Positions 1 through 9,845 of a stretch of 64,000 nucleotides of DNA are shown in pieces. Below the pieces are notes generated by a model. The model searched no databases. It had not been told where the DNA came from and saw only the letters and a list, made by a program, of their open reading frames with translations. This stretch comes from Acidocella sp. (GTDB lineage: Bacteria; Pseudomonadota; Alphaproteobacteria; Acetobacterales; Acetobacteraceae): contig JARLIK010000017.1 of NCBI GenBank assembly GCA_031291755.1, forward strand, positions 62,001 to 126,000, written 5' to 3'. Each line of letters begins with the position of its first letter. Position 1 is the stretch's first letter. The translations under genes and the position numbers were made by a program.

Positions 1-769
1 CGTGGGTGAGGTGGAATGGGGTGAACTGGCCGGTGCGGGAGCTGCGTTGGGCGAGGAAGAAATAGAGGTTGGCGGGCAGGAAAATGGCGATGCCGAGGGC
101 CGCGGTAAAAGTCGAGGTGAGGCGGTTCCCGCTTTCGCGGGAATGACGCGAAAAAGGGTGAATGAGGAGGTGGCTGGTTAACAGGCCGAGGGGGGTGAAG
201 ATGGCGAGGTAGTTGGTGAAGCTGGCGGCGCCGAAGGCGAGACCGGCTGCGAAGGTGAGGAGGTTCCTGCTTGTGCGGGAATGACGGATGTATAAGGCGA
301 AACCGAGGAGGTTGAGGGATTGGGCGAGGGCGAAGCCGCGGGCGGTGATGCTGGTGTAGGCGAAGCCGTAGGCCAGTACCGTGATCAGAATGGTGGGGAT
401 GACCGGGATTTTCATCAGGCGGGCGGCGCTGGCCAGGGCGGTGAGGCCCGCCAGCGAGATTAGCACCGAGAATAGGCGGGCAGCGAACCAACTGGGGTTG
501 GTGAGGTGGCGCCATTCATTGAGGAGACAGAAATACAGCGGCGGGTGGACATCGCCGCTGCGCAGATTATTGGCGATTTGGGTGAAGCTGGGGTGGCCGG
601 TGAAAAGTGCCGTGACATCGACGGGGGTGAAGATGCCGGTTGGCCAAGGCGGGCGGGCATGGGCGGTGGTGAGGAAAATGGAATAGGCTTCGTCGTACTC
701 AGGGGGGCGCAAGGCAGCGATAGTGGTCAGCAGCGCGGCGGCGAAGAGGAAGGTGGCTGCTAAGCGCAT
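1..769 (-). CDS. Glycosyltransferase family 39-like membrane protein (ArnT/PMT-like), 3' end beyond window start
   Basis: Manual reverse-strand translation from ATG at 769: MRLAATFLFAAALLTTIAALRPPEYDEAYSIFLTTAHARPPWPTGIFTPVDV..GDVHPPLYFCLLNEWRHL..; DEAYS and DVHPPLYF are GT39/PMT-like motifs. Open to base 1, so absent from the ORF track. Confidence 0.75.
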   Translation of the reverse strand, partial: MRLAATFLFAAALLTTIAALRPPEYDEAYSIFLTTAHARPPWPTGIFTPVDVTALFTGHPSFTQIANNLRSGDVHPPLYFCLLNEWRHLTNPSWFAARLFSVLISLAGLTALASAARLMKIPVIPTILITVLAYGFAYTSITARGFALAQSLNLLGFALYIRHSRTSRNLLTFAAGLAFGAASFTNYLAIFTPLGLLTSHLLIHPFSRHSRESGNRLTSTFTAALGIAIFLPANLYFFLAQRSSRTGQFTPFHLTH

Positions 770-871
770 ACAACCGAAGGTAGTGACTTTGCGTTAAAGG
801 GGCAAGAAAGGAAAACAAGAAGATCATTGCATACGCGAGGATGACGGGGTGACGAGGATGGCGGGGGCGGG

Positions 872-1978
872 TTAGCCCAACAGGCGGCCTATGACTCTGG
901 CGGTGTAGTCCACCACTGGGATGATTCTGCCGTAGTTGATGCGGGTGGGGCCGATGACGCCGATGGCGCCGACGATACGGTCCTGTGCGTTGCGGGCTGG
1001 GGCCACCACCATTGAGACGCCGGCGGCGCCGAACAGGCCGGATTCCGCGCCGATGAAAATCCGCACGCCGTCGGAGGTTTCGGCGAGGTCGAGCAGTTTC
1101 AGCATGGTTTCCTCGGTTTCGAGGCGCTCGAATAGCGCCTGGATGGCGCCGAGCTTTTCAAGCTGGTCAACATCGGCGAGCAGGCGGCCCTGGCCGCGCA
1201 ATATCAGTGAGCCTGCGCGGCCCTCGCTGCTCCAGGTCGCGAGGCCCGAATTGATGACATTGTTGGTGAGGTCATCGAGCGCGGTGCGGTCGGCGCTGAT
1301 GTCGGCGGTGACATGGGCCCGCAGTTCGCTCAGCGAGAGGCCGGAGAGCTGGGCGTTGAGATAGTTGCTGGCTTGTTGCAGGGCCGAGGGCGGCAGGCCG
1401 GGCGGGGTATCAATGATGCGGTTTTCCACCTGGCCGTCGGCGGAGACCAGCACCACCAAGGCGCGGCCGGGGGAGAGTGGTACGAATTCGATGTGCTTCA
1501 CGGGGCCATCGCCTTTGGGGGCCAGCACCAGCCCGGCGGCGGCGGACAGGCCAGACAGCATGGTGCTCGCCTGGGCCAGCGTGTCCTGCAGGGAGCGGCC
1601 CGATTGCGCCAGGGCCGCGTTGATAGTGCCGCGCTCGTCTTCGGAGAGTTCACCAAATTGCAGCAATCCATCCACGAACAGCCGCAAGCCACGGTCAGTC
1701 GGCAGACGTCCCGCCGAGGTGTGGGGCGAAAATAATAACCCGGCGTCGGTGAGGTCGGCCATCACGTTGCGGATGGTGGCGGGTGAGAGGTTGAGCGGCA
1801 GCAGGCGCGATAACGTGCGGCTGCCGACCGGCTCGCCGGTTTCGACATATTGCTCGACGATTTCGCGTAACACCGCGGCCGAACGGACATCGAGGCCCAG
1901 CGGCAGGCGGGGTGGAGATTTCGGCGGTGGGCGGTTCCTATGGTCCATGGGCACAGCCTCGTCTAATAGCACGTCCAC
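872..1978 (-). CDS. hrcA: Heat-inducible transcription repressor HrcA
   Basis: Full-length HrcA-like protein: [60 protein letters not shown]. Confidence 0.95.
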   Translation of the reverse strand: MDVLLDEAVPMDHRNRPPPKSPPRLPLGLDVRSAAVLREIVEQYVETGEPVGSRTLSRLLPLNLSPATIRNVMADLTDAGLLFSPHTSAGRLPTDRGLRLFVDGLLQFGELSEDERGTINAALAQSGRSLQDTLAQASTMLSGLSAAAGLVLAPKGDGPVKHIEFVPLSPGRALVVLVSADGQVENRIIDTPPGLPPSALQQASNYLNAQLSGLSLSELRAHVTADISADRTALDDLTNNVINSGLATWSSEGRAGSLILRGQGRLLADVDQLEKLGAIQALFERLETEETMLKLLDLAETSDGVRIFIGAESGLFGAAGVSMVVAPARNAQDRIVGAIGVIGPTRINYGRIIPVVDYTARVIGRLLG

Positions 1979-2001
1979 GACAGGATTTACAGGAGAGAGA
2001 C

Positions 2002-2718
2002 ATGCGGCCTTCAGGACGGAATTTTGACCAGCTACGCAGCGTAAGCATCACCACCGGATTTTCACATCATGCCGAGGGTTCGGCATTGATCAAGATGGGC
2101 GGGACGGAAGTGCTGTGCACCGCCAGCGTGGAGGGCAAGGTGCCGGGGTTCATGCGCGGCCAGGGTGAAGGCTGGGTGACGGCGGAATACGGCATGCTGC
2201 CACGGGCGACCCATACGCGTGGTGACCGCGAAGCCGCGCGTGGCAAACAATCAGGCCGCACGCAGGAGATTCAGCGATTGATCGGGCGCAGCCTGCGCGC
2301 CGTGGTGGACCGTAAATTGCTGGGCGAGATGACCATTACGCTGGATTGCGATGTGCTGAACGCCGATGGTGGCACGCGCTGCGCTTCGATCACCGGGGCT
2401 TATGTGGCGCTGGCTTTGGCGGTGCGCAAATTGCAGGCGAATAATGTTTTGAAGGCGAACCCAATTGTCGGGCAGGTTTCGGCGATTTCCTGCGGGATTT
2501 ATAATGGCGTGCCGGTGCTGGATTTGGATTACGCTGAGGATTCCGCGGCGGATGCCGATGCGAATTTTATTTTAACCGGCGGCGGCGGGATTATTGAAAT
2601 TCAGGCGACGGCGGAAAAGGCGACATTTGATGACGCGGCGTTTGCGTCACTGATGGCGCTGGCGCGTAAAGGTACGGCGGAATTGTTTGCCGCCCAGGAT
2701 GCGATTTTGAAAGGTTGA
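2002..2718 (+). CDS. rph: Ribonuclease PH
   Basis: [44 protein letters not shown]; start moved to the ATG at 2002 behind AGGAGAG. Confidence 0.96.
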   Translation: MRPSGRNFDQLRSVSITTGFSHHAEGSALIKMGGTEVLCTASVEGKVPGFMRGQGEGWVTAEYGMLPRATHTRGDREAARGKQSGRTQEIQRLIGRSLRAVVDRKLLGEMTITLDCDVLNADGGTRCASITGAYVALALAVRKLQANNVLKANPIVGQVSAISCGIYNGVPVLDLDYAEDSAADADANFILTGGGGIIEIQATAEKATFDDAAFASLMALARKGTAELFAAQDAILKG

Positions 2719-3299
2719 GTAATATGCAGCGGATTCTGGTGGCGACTCATAATAGGGGGAAGCTGGCGGAGTTCGCTGGTCTGCTGGGGCCGCTGGGGTA
2801 TGCGGTGGTCTCGGCGGGGGCGATGGGGCTGGCGGAGCCGGAGGAAACCGGGGCCAGTTTTGCGGAGAATGCGAAGCTCAAGGCACGGGCTGCGGCTTTG
2901 GCCTCGGGCCTGCCCGCGCTGGCGGATGATTCCGGGCTGTGTGTGGCAGCGCTTGGCGGGGCGCCGGGGATTTATTCGGCGCGGTTTGCGGGCGGGGATT
3001 ATGCCAGCGCGTTTGCCCGGATTATCGCGGCCTGTGCTGAGGCGGACGAGTGGCGGGCGCGGTTTGTGTGTGCGCTATGTTATGCGCAGCCGAATGGCGA
3101 GACCGCCACCTATATCGGCCAGGCGGATGGGGTGATTGCGAAAGCCCCTGAAGGTGCCGGGGGGTTTGGCTACGACCCGGTATTTGTGCCGCTCGGGTAT
3201 GAGCAGAGCTACGCGGTGCTGGGGGCGGCGGTGAAGGATAAAATCAGCCACCGGGCGCGGGCGCTGGCGCAGATGGTGAGTGCGCTGGCCGTTACTTAA
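2715..3299 (+). CDS. rdgB: XTP/dITP diphosphatase (RdgB/HAM1)
   Basis: [64 protein letters not shown]; start 2715 (TTG) or 2724 (ATG). Confidence 0.95.
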   Translation: MSNMQRILVATHNRGKLAEFAGLLGPLGYAVVSAGAMGLAEPEETGASFAENAKLKARAAALASGLPALADDSGLCVAALGGAPGIYSARFAGGDYASAFARIIAACAEADEWRARFVCALCYAQPNGETATYIGQADGVIAKAPEGAGGFGYDPVFVPLGYEQSYAVLGAAVKDKISHRARALAQMVSALAVT

Positions 3300-5085
3300 G
3301 CGCGTTCAGCACAATCTGCGGCGTGAGTATTTGCGGCAGCGTGACCGGGGCGGCGTTGTTCGGCGGGTAGTAGAGATACAGCGGCACGCCGTCGCGGTGG
3401 TTGGACTGCAGGAAGGCGGTGATGTCGGGGTTGCGATTGGTCCAGTCGCCGACAAGGGTTTTGATGTGGGCAGAATTGAAGGCGGCTTGCACATCGGGGT
3501 TGGTGAGCGAGCTGTGCTCGTTCACCAGGCAGGTGACGCACCAGGCGGCGGTGAGGTCGATGAATACCGGCTCGCCCGCAGCGCGGTCCTGCGTGAGGGC
3601 GGCGGCTGAGAAGGCTTGCGCGTTGGGCAGGCTCAAGGCCGGGGCGGCGGGGTTGAGCTGTGTTGCGAATACCCAGGCCAGCCAGATGAAGGTGGCGAAC
3701 ATCGGCAGGCTGAGGATGCGTTGCAGATTGCGCATCCAGGCGCCGGGGCGCGGCAGTTTGGATGCGAGGCTGGGGATGAGGGCGACCAGCAGGAAGGGGG
3801 CGGCGAGGCCCAGGCCAAGGGCGAGGAAAATGCCGAAGGCCACATAAAACGGTGCGGCCAGCGCGGCGGCGATGGCACTGCCCATGAACGGCGCGGTGCA
3901 GGGTGTGGCGACCGCGACGGCCAGCAGCCCGGTGAAGAAACTGCCTTTGCTGGCCAGCGAACTGCCGACATTCTCAAGCCCGGAGATGGTGAATAATCCA
4001 GCGAGGTTGAGGGCGATGGCGAGGATCAGCAGCGCCAGCACGCCCACGAATATGGGTGATTGTAATTGGAAGCCCCAGCCGATCTGGTCGCCCAGCGCGC
4101 GCAAGCCCAGCAGCAGCCCGCCGATGAGGGTGAAGGCCACCAGCACGCCGAGCGTGTAGCCGTAGGCCTCATGGCGGATTCTGGCGTGGTCCTGGCCGCC
4201 GAGACGGGCGATGGCCAGCGCCTTCATCGCCAAGATCGGGAACACGCAGGGCATCAGGTTCAAAATAATGCCGCCGAGGAAGGCGAGGCCGAGCCAGACG
4301 ATGGCGGCGGTGGTGACCGGGGCGGCGCCTTGGGTGGCGGTGATATTCAACGCCTGCATCGCGCCAGAAGGGTCGGTGAGTTCGAGAATGCCGGTGAGGC
4401 CGGAGGGAGTGAAGCCGGGGCCGGGTTGCAGATGCAGGGTGAGGCCGGTGCTGGTGAATGCCAGGGTTTGCGGGGCGGCGTTGATGATGGCGTCAGGCTT
4501 GGTGGGGAAGAAATGCGCGGACTTCACCTGCGCCTGGGTGGGGCCGGTGACGATGAGGGTGCCGTTCGGTGTGATGGTGGTGGTGAAAGGGGAATTTACG
4601 ATCGGGGACGGGGTGAACAGGGCGGCTTGCGCGGAGGGTGAGCCGTCGAGGGTCAGGGTAAAACTGGCGTGCTCGGGGATGCAGACATCCGAGCAGACCA
4701 GCCAGTTGGCGGTGGCGGTAACGGTGGCGCCCGCGTTGCGGGCCGTGAATGGCAGCAGCACATCGCCGGAGAGCACATAGGCGCCGACCGGGCCTTGCAA
4801 CAGAAATTCCGGCGGTGGGAAGCTGATATCGCCGGCGCTGGCGGGCGGGGCGAGCTTGATGGTGGGGGCGAAGCCGGCGTCACCGGGGTTGGACCAATAA
4901 ATATGCCAGCCGGGGTTGAGGTGGAATTGCAGGGCCAGTTGTACGGTGCCGGGGCTGTTGGATTGGCTGATGAGCGCCACGGAATCGCGCTTTGAGGTGA
5001 CCACATTGCTGGTGGCGGCGTGTGCCAGGCTGGGGGCAAAGCTGGGGAGTAGCAGCAGGCCGAGGAGCAGGACGAGGATGCGCAT
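3292..5085 (-). CDS. Protein-disulfide reductase, DsbD/ScsB-like
   Basis: N-terminal DsbD-like domain, multi-TM core with MPCVFPILAMK and VATPCTAPFMG, C-terminal thioredoxin-like domain with WCVTCLVNE. Confidence 0.88.
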   Translation of the reverse strand: MRILVLLLGLLLLPSFAPSLAHAATSNVVTSKRDSVALISQSNSPGTVQLALQFHLNPGWHIYWSNPGDAGFAPTIKLAPPASAGDISFPPPEFLLQGPVGAYVLSGDVLLPFTARNAGATVTATANWLVCSDVCIPEHASFTLTLDGSPSAQAALFTPSPIVNSPFTTTITPNGTLIVTGPTQAQVKSAHFFPTKPDAIINAAPQTLAFTSTGLTLHLQPGPGFTPSGLTGILELTDPSGAMQALNITATQGAAPVTTAAIVWLGLAFLGGIILNLMPCVFPILAMKALAIARLGGQDHARIRHEAYGYTLGVLVAFTLIGGLLLGLRALGDQIGWGFQLQSPIFVGVLALLILAIALNLAGLFTISGLENVGSSLASKGSFFTGLLAVAVATPCTAPFMGSAIAAALAAPFYVAFGIFLALGLGLAAPFLLVALIPSLASKLPRPGAWMRNLQRILSLPMFATFIWLAWVFATQLNPAAPALSLPNAQAFSAAALTQDRAAGEPVFIDLTAAWCVTCLVNEHSSLTNPDVQAAFNSAHIKTLVGDWTNRNPDITAFLQSNHRDGVPLYLYYPPNNAAPVTLPQILTPQIVLNALK

Positions 5086-5133
5086 GGCTTGGTATATCGC
5101 ACGGCGTGGGGTGGAGTGGTACGGGCTATAGTT

Positions 5134-7554
5134 ATGTCTGATTTGTCATTGTTTGATTTGCCGGTGGCCGAGGTGCTGCCGGATTTGCTGGAAAGTTTGG
5201 GTACGCGGCCCAATGCGGTGCTGGTGGCACCGCCCGGTGCTGGCAAGACCACGCTGGTGCCGTTGGCTTTGATGCAGGCGGGCTATGGGAAAATTCTGTT
5301 GCTGGAGCCGCGCCGGCTGGCGGCGCGGGCGGCGGCAACGCGGATGGCGAGCCTGCTGGGTGAAACTGTGGGGCAGCGAGTGGGGTTTCGCACCCGGCTG
5401 GAGAGCGCGGTATCAGGGGCCACGATCATTGAGGTGATCACGGAAGGTTTACTCACCAGCCGGCTGCTGGCGGACCCTGGGCTGGAGGGCGTGGCCTGCG
5501 TGATGTTCGATGAGGTGCATGAGCGCAGCTTGGAGGCGGATTTGGCGCTGGCGATGGTGCTGGATTTGCAACGCGGGCTTCGGCCGGAATTGCGGATTGT
5601 GGCGATGTCAGCCACCGCCGATGCCGGGCCGCTGGCGGCTCTGCTGGACGCGCCGGTGATTGCGAGTGACGGGCGGATGCACCCCGTAAGCGTGCAGCAT
5701 GTGGCGCGGGATATTCCAACGGTGCGGGAGTTGCCGGAGGCGGCGGCGAAGGCGGTGCGGGAGGCGCTGGTGGCACATGCGGGCGATGTGCTGGTGTTTC
5801 TGCCGGGCATGGCGGAGATAAGGCGGACCCAGGCGGCGCTTGAGGGGTGTCCGGCTTTGGTGCTGCCATTGCATGGGGATTTGACGCCGGAAGCGCAGGA
5901 TTTGGCGCTCCGGCAACATGAGCGGCGGCGGGTGGTGCTGGCGACCTCGATTGCGGAAACCTCGCTCACCGTGCCGGGGGTAAGGGTTGTGATTGATGGC
6001 GGGTTTCGGCGTTCGCCCCGGTTGGATGTGAGTTCCGGGTTGACCAGGTTGACGACCTTGCGGATCAGCCGGGCGGCGGCGGTGCAGCGCTCGGGCCGGG
6101 CGGGGCGGGAAGCGCCGGGGGTGGGGATACGGTTGTGGTCGGAGGCGCTGCACCGGGGGCTGGCTTCGTTTGAGCGGCCGGAGATTTTTGAGGCGGAGCT
6201 GTCGGGGCTGGTGCTGGCCTGCGCGGCGTGGGGGGCGCGGTGTGAGGATTTGCCGTTTATCGATGCGCCGCCGCCGGGGGCGGTGAAGGCGGCGCGGGCG
6301 TTGCTGGTGGATTTGGGGGCGCTGGATGAGGCGGAAAAACTCACCGCGCTGGGCCGGGCGATGGCGAAATTGCGGGCCACGCCAAGGCTGGCGGCGATGA
6401 TGTGCGCGGCGGCCTCACCGCAGGAACGCGCACTGGCGGCGGATTTGGCGGCCTTGCTGGAGGAGCGCGACCCGCTGGCACGCTCAGGTGATGCGCCGGC
6501 GGATATTATGCTGCGGCTGGAGGCGCTGGCGGGGCGGGGTGAGGGTGCGGCTCAGGCCGATCGCGGGGCGTTGGCGCGGATACGCCAAGCGGGCAGGATT
6601 TATCGCAGCCGGTTGGGGTTGCCGAAAAACGCCGCGGCGCTGGGGGATGCCGGTGGGCTGCTGGCGGCGGCGTTCCCGGACCGGGTGGGGCAGAGCCGGG
6701 GCGAGCCGGGGTCGTATCGGTTGTCGGGTGGTGGGAGTGGCAAGTTGAACCCTACGGACCCGATGGCGCGGCATAAATTGATCGTGGTGGCAGCGCTGGA
6801 TGCCAAGGGCTCGAAGGTGAAGCTGGCGGCGAAATTGGATGCGGATGATCTGCCGGGGCCGTTGCGGGCGCGGTTGAAAAGCACGCGCGAGACGGCATTT
6901 GATGCCGTGACCGGCGGGGTGGCGACGCGCGAGCGGTTACGGGTGGGGGCGCTGGTGCTGTCGGATAAATCATCGCCGCCCGCGCCGGATGAAGTGCAAG
7001 CGGCGTTGGCAAAAGCTGTGGCGGCAAGGCTGGATATTCTGGATTGGTCAGATGCCGTATTGAACTTGCAGGCGCGGGCCATGGTGATGCGGGGGATTGA
7101 GGCCGCGTTTCCGGATATTTCGCGCGAGGCTTTGGCGGGGACGAGTGATGTTTGGCTGGCACCGTATCTGGCCGGGATGAGCAATATCCGCGAGGTGAAA
7201 AACCTGGACCTCGTGGATATTTTGCGGAATTTTCTAGGGTATGAGAATGCACGGGCCTTGGATAAGGCGCTGCCGGTGTCGTTGGACTTTCCAAACGGTT
7301 CAGTGCGCGTGGATTATACCGGGCCGGTGCCGGTGGCATCAGCACGGGCGAAGTTTTTCTACGGGTTGGATGCCACGCCGAAGCTGGCGGGAGGGCGGGT
7401 GGCATTGCAAATTGCGCTGCTGTCGCCTGCAGGACGGCCAATTGCGATTACTGGCGATTTAGCGTCGTTCTGGCGCAATGGATGGGTGGATGCCAGGCGC
7501 GATATGCGTGGGCGGTACCCGAAGCACGATTGGCCGGAGGAGCCTTGGAAGTGA
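5134..7554 (+). CDS. hrpB: ATP-dependent RNA helicase HrpB
   Basis: APPGAGKTTLVPLAL, DEVHERS, SATAD, RSGRAGR helicase motifs; HrpB-type C-terminus YPKHDWPEEPW. Confidence 0.93.
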   Translation: MSDLSLFDLPVAEVLPDLLESLGTRPNAVLVAPPGAGKTTLVPLALMQAGYGKILLLEPRRLAARAAATRMASLLGETVGQRVGFRTRLESAVSGATIIEVITEGLLTSRLLADPGLEGVACVMFDEVHERSLEADLALAMVLDLQRGLRPELRIVAMSATADAGPLAALLDAPVIASDGRMHPVSVQHVARDIPTVRELPEAAAKAVREALVAHAGDVLVFLPGMAEIRRTQAALEGCPALVLPLHGDLTPEAQDLALRQHERRRVVLATSIAETSLTVPGVRVVIDGGFRRSPRLDVSSGLTRLTTLRISRAAAVQRSGRAGREAPGVGIRLWSEALHRGLASFERPEIFEAELSGLVLACAAWGARCEDLPFIDAPPPGAVKAARALLVDLGALDEAEKLTALGRAMAKLRATPRLAAMMCAAASPQERALAADLAALLEERDPLARSGDAPADIMLRLEALAGRGEGAAQADRGALARIRQAGRIYRSRLGLPKNAAALGDAGGLLAAAFPDRVGQSRGEPGSYRLSGGGSGKLNPTDPMARHKLIVVAALDAKGSKVKLAAKLDADDLPGPLRARLKSTRETAFDAVTGGVATRERLRVGALVLSDKSSPPAPDEVQAALAKAVAARLDILDWSDAVLNLQARAMVMRGIEAAFPDISREALAGTSDVWLAPYLAGMSNIREVKNLDLVDILRNFLGYENARALDKALPVSLDFPNGSVRVDYTGPVPVASARAKFFYGLDATPKLAGGRVALQIALLSPAGRPIAITGDLASFWRNGWVDARRDMRGRYPKHDWPEEPWK

Positions 7555-7557
7555 GGG

Positions 7558-8265
7558 TCAGGCGGGTTTCAGGGCGCGGGTGAGTAATCGCGAGAGATGG
7601 ATGGTGAGGACCAGGGTGGCGGCGGCGCCCAGGATGAGCAGCGCGGTGCGGATGTGGGTTTCGCTGCTGAGGCTGGAGCTGCCAAGTTTGCCGATGGTGA
7701 CATAACCAAGCAGCGCCGGGAGCGAGGCCATGGTGCCGATGATATAGGCGCGTAGCGTGATGCCCGAGAGGCCGAGCACATACGAGGTGAGGGAAAACGG
7801 CATCACTGGTGACACCCGCAGCAAGGCCACCAGGCGCCAGCTATCGTTTGCAAGGAGTTGGTCAAGAGCAGCGAGTTTGGCGCGGCGGCCGGCGAAGCTC
7901 GCGATGAAAGGCCGGGCTAGTGAGCGGCTGAGTGAAAAAGCGATGATGGCGCCAAGGAGAATACCAAGGGCGCTGGTGATGAAGCCGATGGTGATACCGT
8001 AAACCGCACCCGCCGCGATGCCGAGCAACGAGGCCGGGAGAATGCCGATGAGTGCTACCACCGCTTCAGCGGCGATGAAGATCAGCCAGCCGAGCGGGCC
8101 GAGGTTGCGTAAGGCTTGGGTAACACTGGTGATGCGGCTGGTGAGGCTGTGCGGCAGGAAGACGCTGATGATGATGGAAAGAATGACGATGATGGCGATG
8201 ATAAGAGGAATTGCCTTGCGCGACGATGGGTGGCTCTGCGCCGCTTGCAATGACGGGGTGCTCAT
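7558..8265 (-). CDS. TVP38/TMEM64 family (DedA-like/VTT domain) membrane protein
   Basis: Multi-TM protein: GILPASLLGIAAGAVYGITIGF..RVSPVMPFSLTSYVLGLSGI. Confidence 0.82.
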   Translation of the reverse strand: MSTPSLQAAQSHPSSRKAIPLIIAIIVILSIIISVFLPHSLTSRITSVTQALRNLGPLGWLIFIAAEAVVALIGILPASLLGIAAGAVYGITIGFITSALGILLGAIIAFSLSRSLARPFIASFAGRRAKLAALDQLLANDSWRLVALLRVSPVMPFSLTSYVLGLSGITLRAYIIGTMASLPALLGYVTIGKLGSSSLSSETHIRTALLILGAAATLVLTIHLSRLLTRALKPA

Positions 8266-9011
8266 GATGGGGATTTAGAGAAAAGCGCAGACGGACGCCA
8301 GCCCCAGCGCGCCAGCCGATAATCGAGCGCGGTTTGCAGCACGCCTAAACCGTAAGTGACAGAGCGCGAAAAATTGATCGAGGAGGCTTCATCGAAATAG
8401 CGCGTCGGGCAGGAGATTTCGCCGATGGAGAAATCGGCGAAGGCCGCCTGCGCGATCATCTGATTGTCGAACACGAAATCATCCGAGCAGCGATCGAGCG
8501 GCAAGGTTTCAAGCACGCGCCGCGACCATGCGCGGTAGCCGGTATGATATTCGGATAGATTAAGGCCCAGCAACAGGTTTTCGGAAACCGTGAGAAACCG
8601 GTTGGCGATGTATTTATACAGCGGCATGCCGCCGGACAATGCACCGTGGCCGAGAATGCGCGAGGCCAGCACCACATCGTAATGACCAGATGCCACCATC
8701 GAAGCCATGGCGGTCACCAGCTTGGGGGAATATTGATAATCCGGGTGCAACATCACCACAATATCAGCACCGCGCGCTAACGCCTCGGCGTAGCAGGTTT
8801 TCTGGTTGGCGCCGTAGCCTTTGTTGGTGTCGTGCCGCAGCGTGTGGATGCCGAGTTTTTGCGATAATGCCACAGTGCCATCGCGGCTGGCGTCGTCGGT
8901 TAAAATCACCTCATCCACAACATCATGCGGAATTTCGGCGTAGGTGCGTTCCAGCGTTTTGGCGGCGTTATAGGCAGGCAGAATAACCGTGACGCGCTGG
9001 CCGGAGATCAC
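8262..9011 (-). CDS. Glycosyltransferase family 2
   Basis: VILPAYNAAKTLERTYAEIP..EVILTDDASRDGT..VVMLHPDYQY. Confidence 0.88.
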   Translation of the reverse strand: MISGQRVTVILPAYNAAKTLERTYAEIPHDVVDEVILTDDASRDGTVALSQKLGIHTLRHDTNKGYGANQKTCYAEALARGADIVVMLHPDYQYSPKLVTAMASMVASGHYDVVLASRILGHGALSGGMPLYKYIANRFLTVSENLLLGLNLSEYHTGYRAWSRRVLETLPLDRCSDDFVFDNQMIAQAAFADFSIGEISCPTRYFDEASSINFSRSVTYGLGVLQTALDYRLARWGWRPSALFSKSPS

Positions 9012-9016
9012 CTGGC

Positions 9017-9667
9017 TTAAGCGGCCCGGCGCAGGCGCTTGATGAAGGCCGAAACATGATGCCGCCCCATCTCATAACGCGCCTTGCCGCTGGTGGTCAT
9101 GTAATTCATCTGCACCACGTAACGCTGGCCCACGAATGGCTTATGGCCGTGCCAGGTGGTGGGGCCGTTTGGGAACACCAATAACGCACCATCCGTCGGC
9201 GGAACCTCCACCGCGTAATCTTCCAAATCAGTGCCGTTGCGCAACAGCCGCAAACACCCGGCCTGGCTGGTCCAGGGCTTATCCGACGCCGGATCGCTCG
9301 GGTTCAGATACAATAAAATCGTCACCCGCTTGGTCAGGGAATCCCGGTGAATTTGCCCGTCTCCCGCACCCGCATTGCCCCGCAAGGTGGACATCACCGG
9401 GGCACCCGCCAAATCCAGCCCAAATTTCTCCGCCACAATGGCGCGGAACTCAGGCCCCTCCAGCGCCGTAAACAGCGCCTTCGCCGCCGGGCCAATGCGA
9501 ACCGCCCCCACCGGAAACGACCCCCTGCCCTTCATCACCGGCAAAGCCGCTACAACCTCACGCAACGCCTCCGGCTTCACAAATTGCGGCACCAGCACAT
9601 GCGCAAACGGATCAGCCGACACCGGCGTCTCCCGTAACTTCCCAAAATCCAGCGCATCCGTGCTCAT
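9017..9667 (-). CDS. 2OG-Fe(II) oxygenase family protein (prolyl-4-hydroxylase-like)
   Basis: QIHRDSLTKRVTILLYLN (HxD) with WHGHKPFVGQRYVVQ (distal His); start placed at MSTDALDF. Confidence 0.7.
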   Translation of the reverse strand: MSTDALDFGKLRETPVSADPFAHVLVPQFVKPEALREVVAALPVMKGRGSFPVGAVRIGPAAKALFTALEGPEFRAIVAEKFGLDLAGAPVMSTLRGNAGAGDGQIHRDSLTKRVTILLYLNPSDPASDKPWTSQAGCLRLLRNGTDLEDYAVEVPPTDGALLVFPNGPTTWHGHKPFVGQRYVVQMNYMTTSGKARYEMGRHHVSAFIKRLRRAA

Positions 9668-9699
9668 GGGCTTGGTGTAACGCAAAATTTGGGGGTGGG

Positions 9700-9785
9700 G
9701 CAAGCAAGGCCAGGGAGCTCTGCTCCCTGGACCCTCGCCTAAGGGCTATGCCCTTAGTGGGGGTTCGGGGGCAAAGCCCCCTGAT
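9700..9785. repeat. Compound palindromic repeat (three consecutive hairpins)
   Basis: CCAGGGAGC-TCT-GCTCCCTGG (9710-9730), CTAAGGGC-TAT-GCCCTTAG (9739-9757), GGGGGC-AAA-GCCCCC (9767-9781). Confidence 0.85.
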
Positions 9786-9845
9786 CCTACCAGCCCTGCC
9801 CCCAGATTATTGCGTTGCACAAGGCCGTGGAGTACGGGCGGAGGG

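Noticed and set aside
1979-2001. CIRCE element expected near hrcA
   Set aside because: No TTAGCACTC-N9-GAGTGCTAA in the hrcA/rph intergenic region
1365-2027. Long + strand ORF (220 aa) opposite hrcA
   Set aside because: Fully antisense to a confident HrcA; composition typical of GC-rich shadow frames
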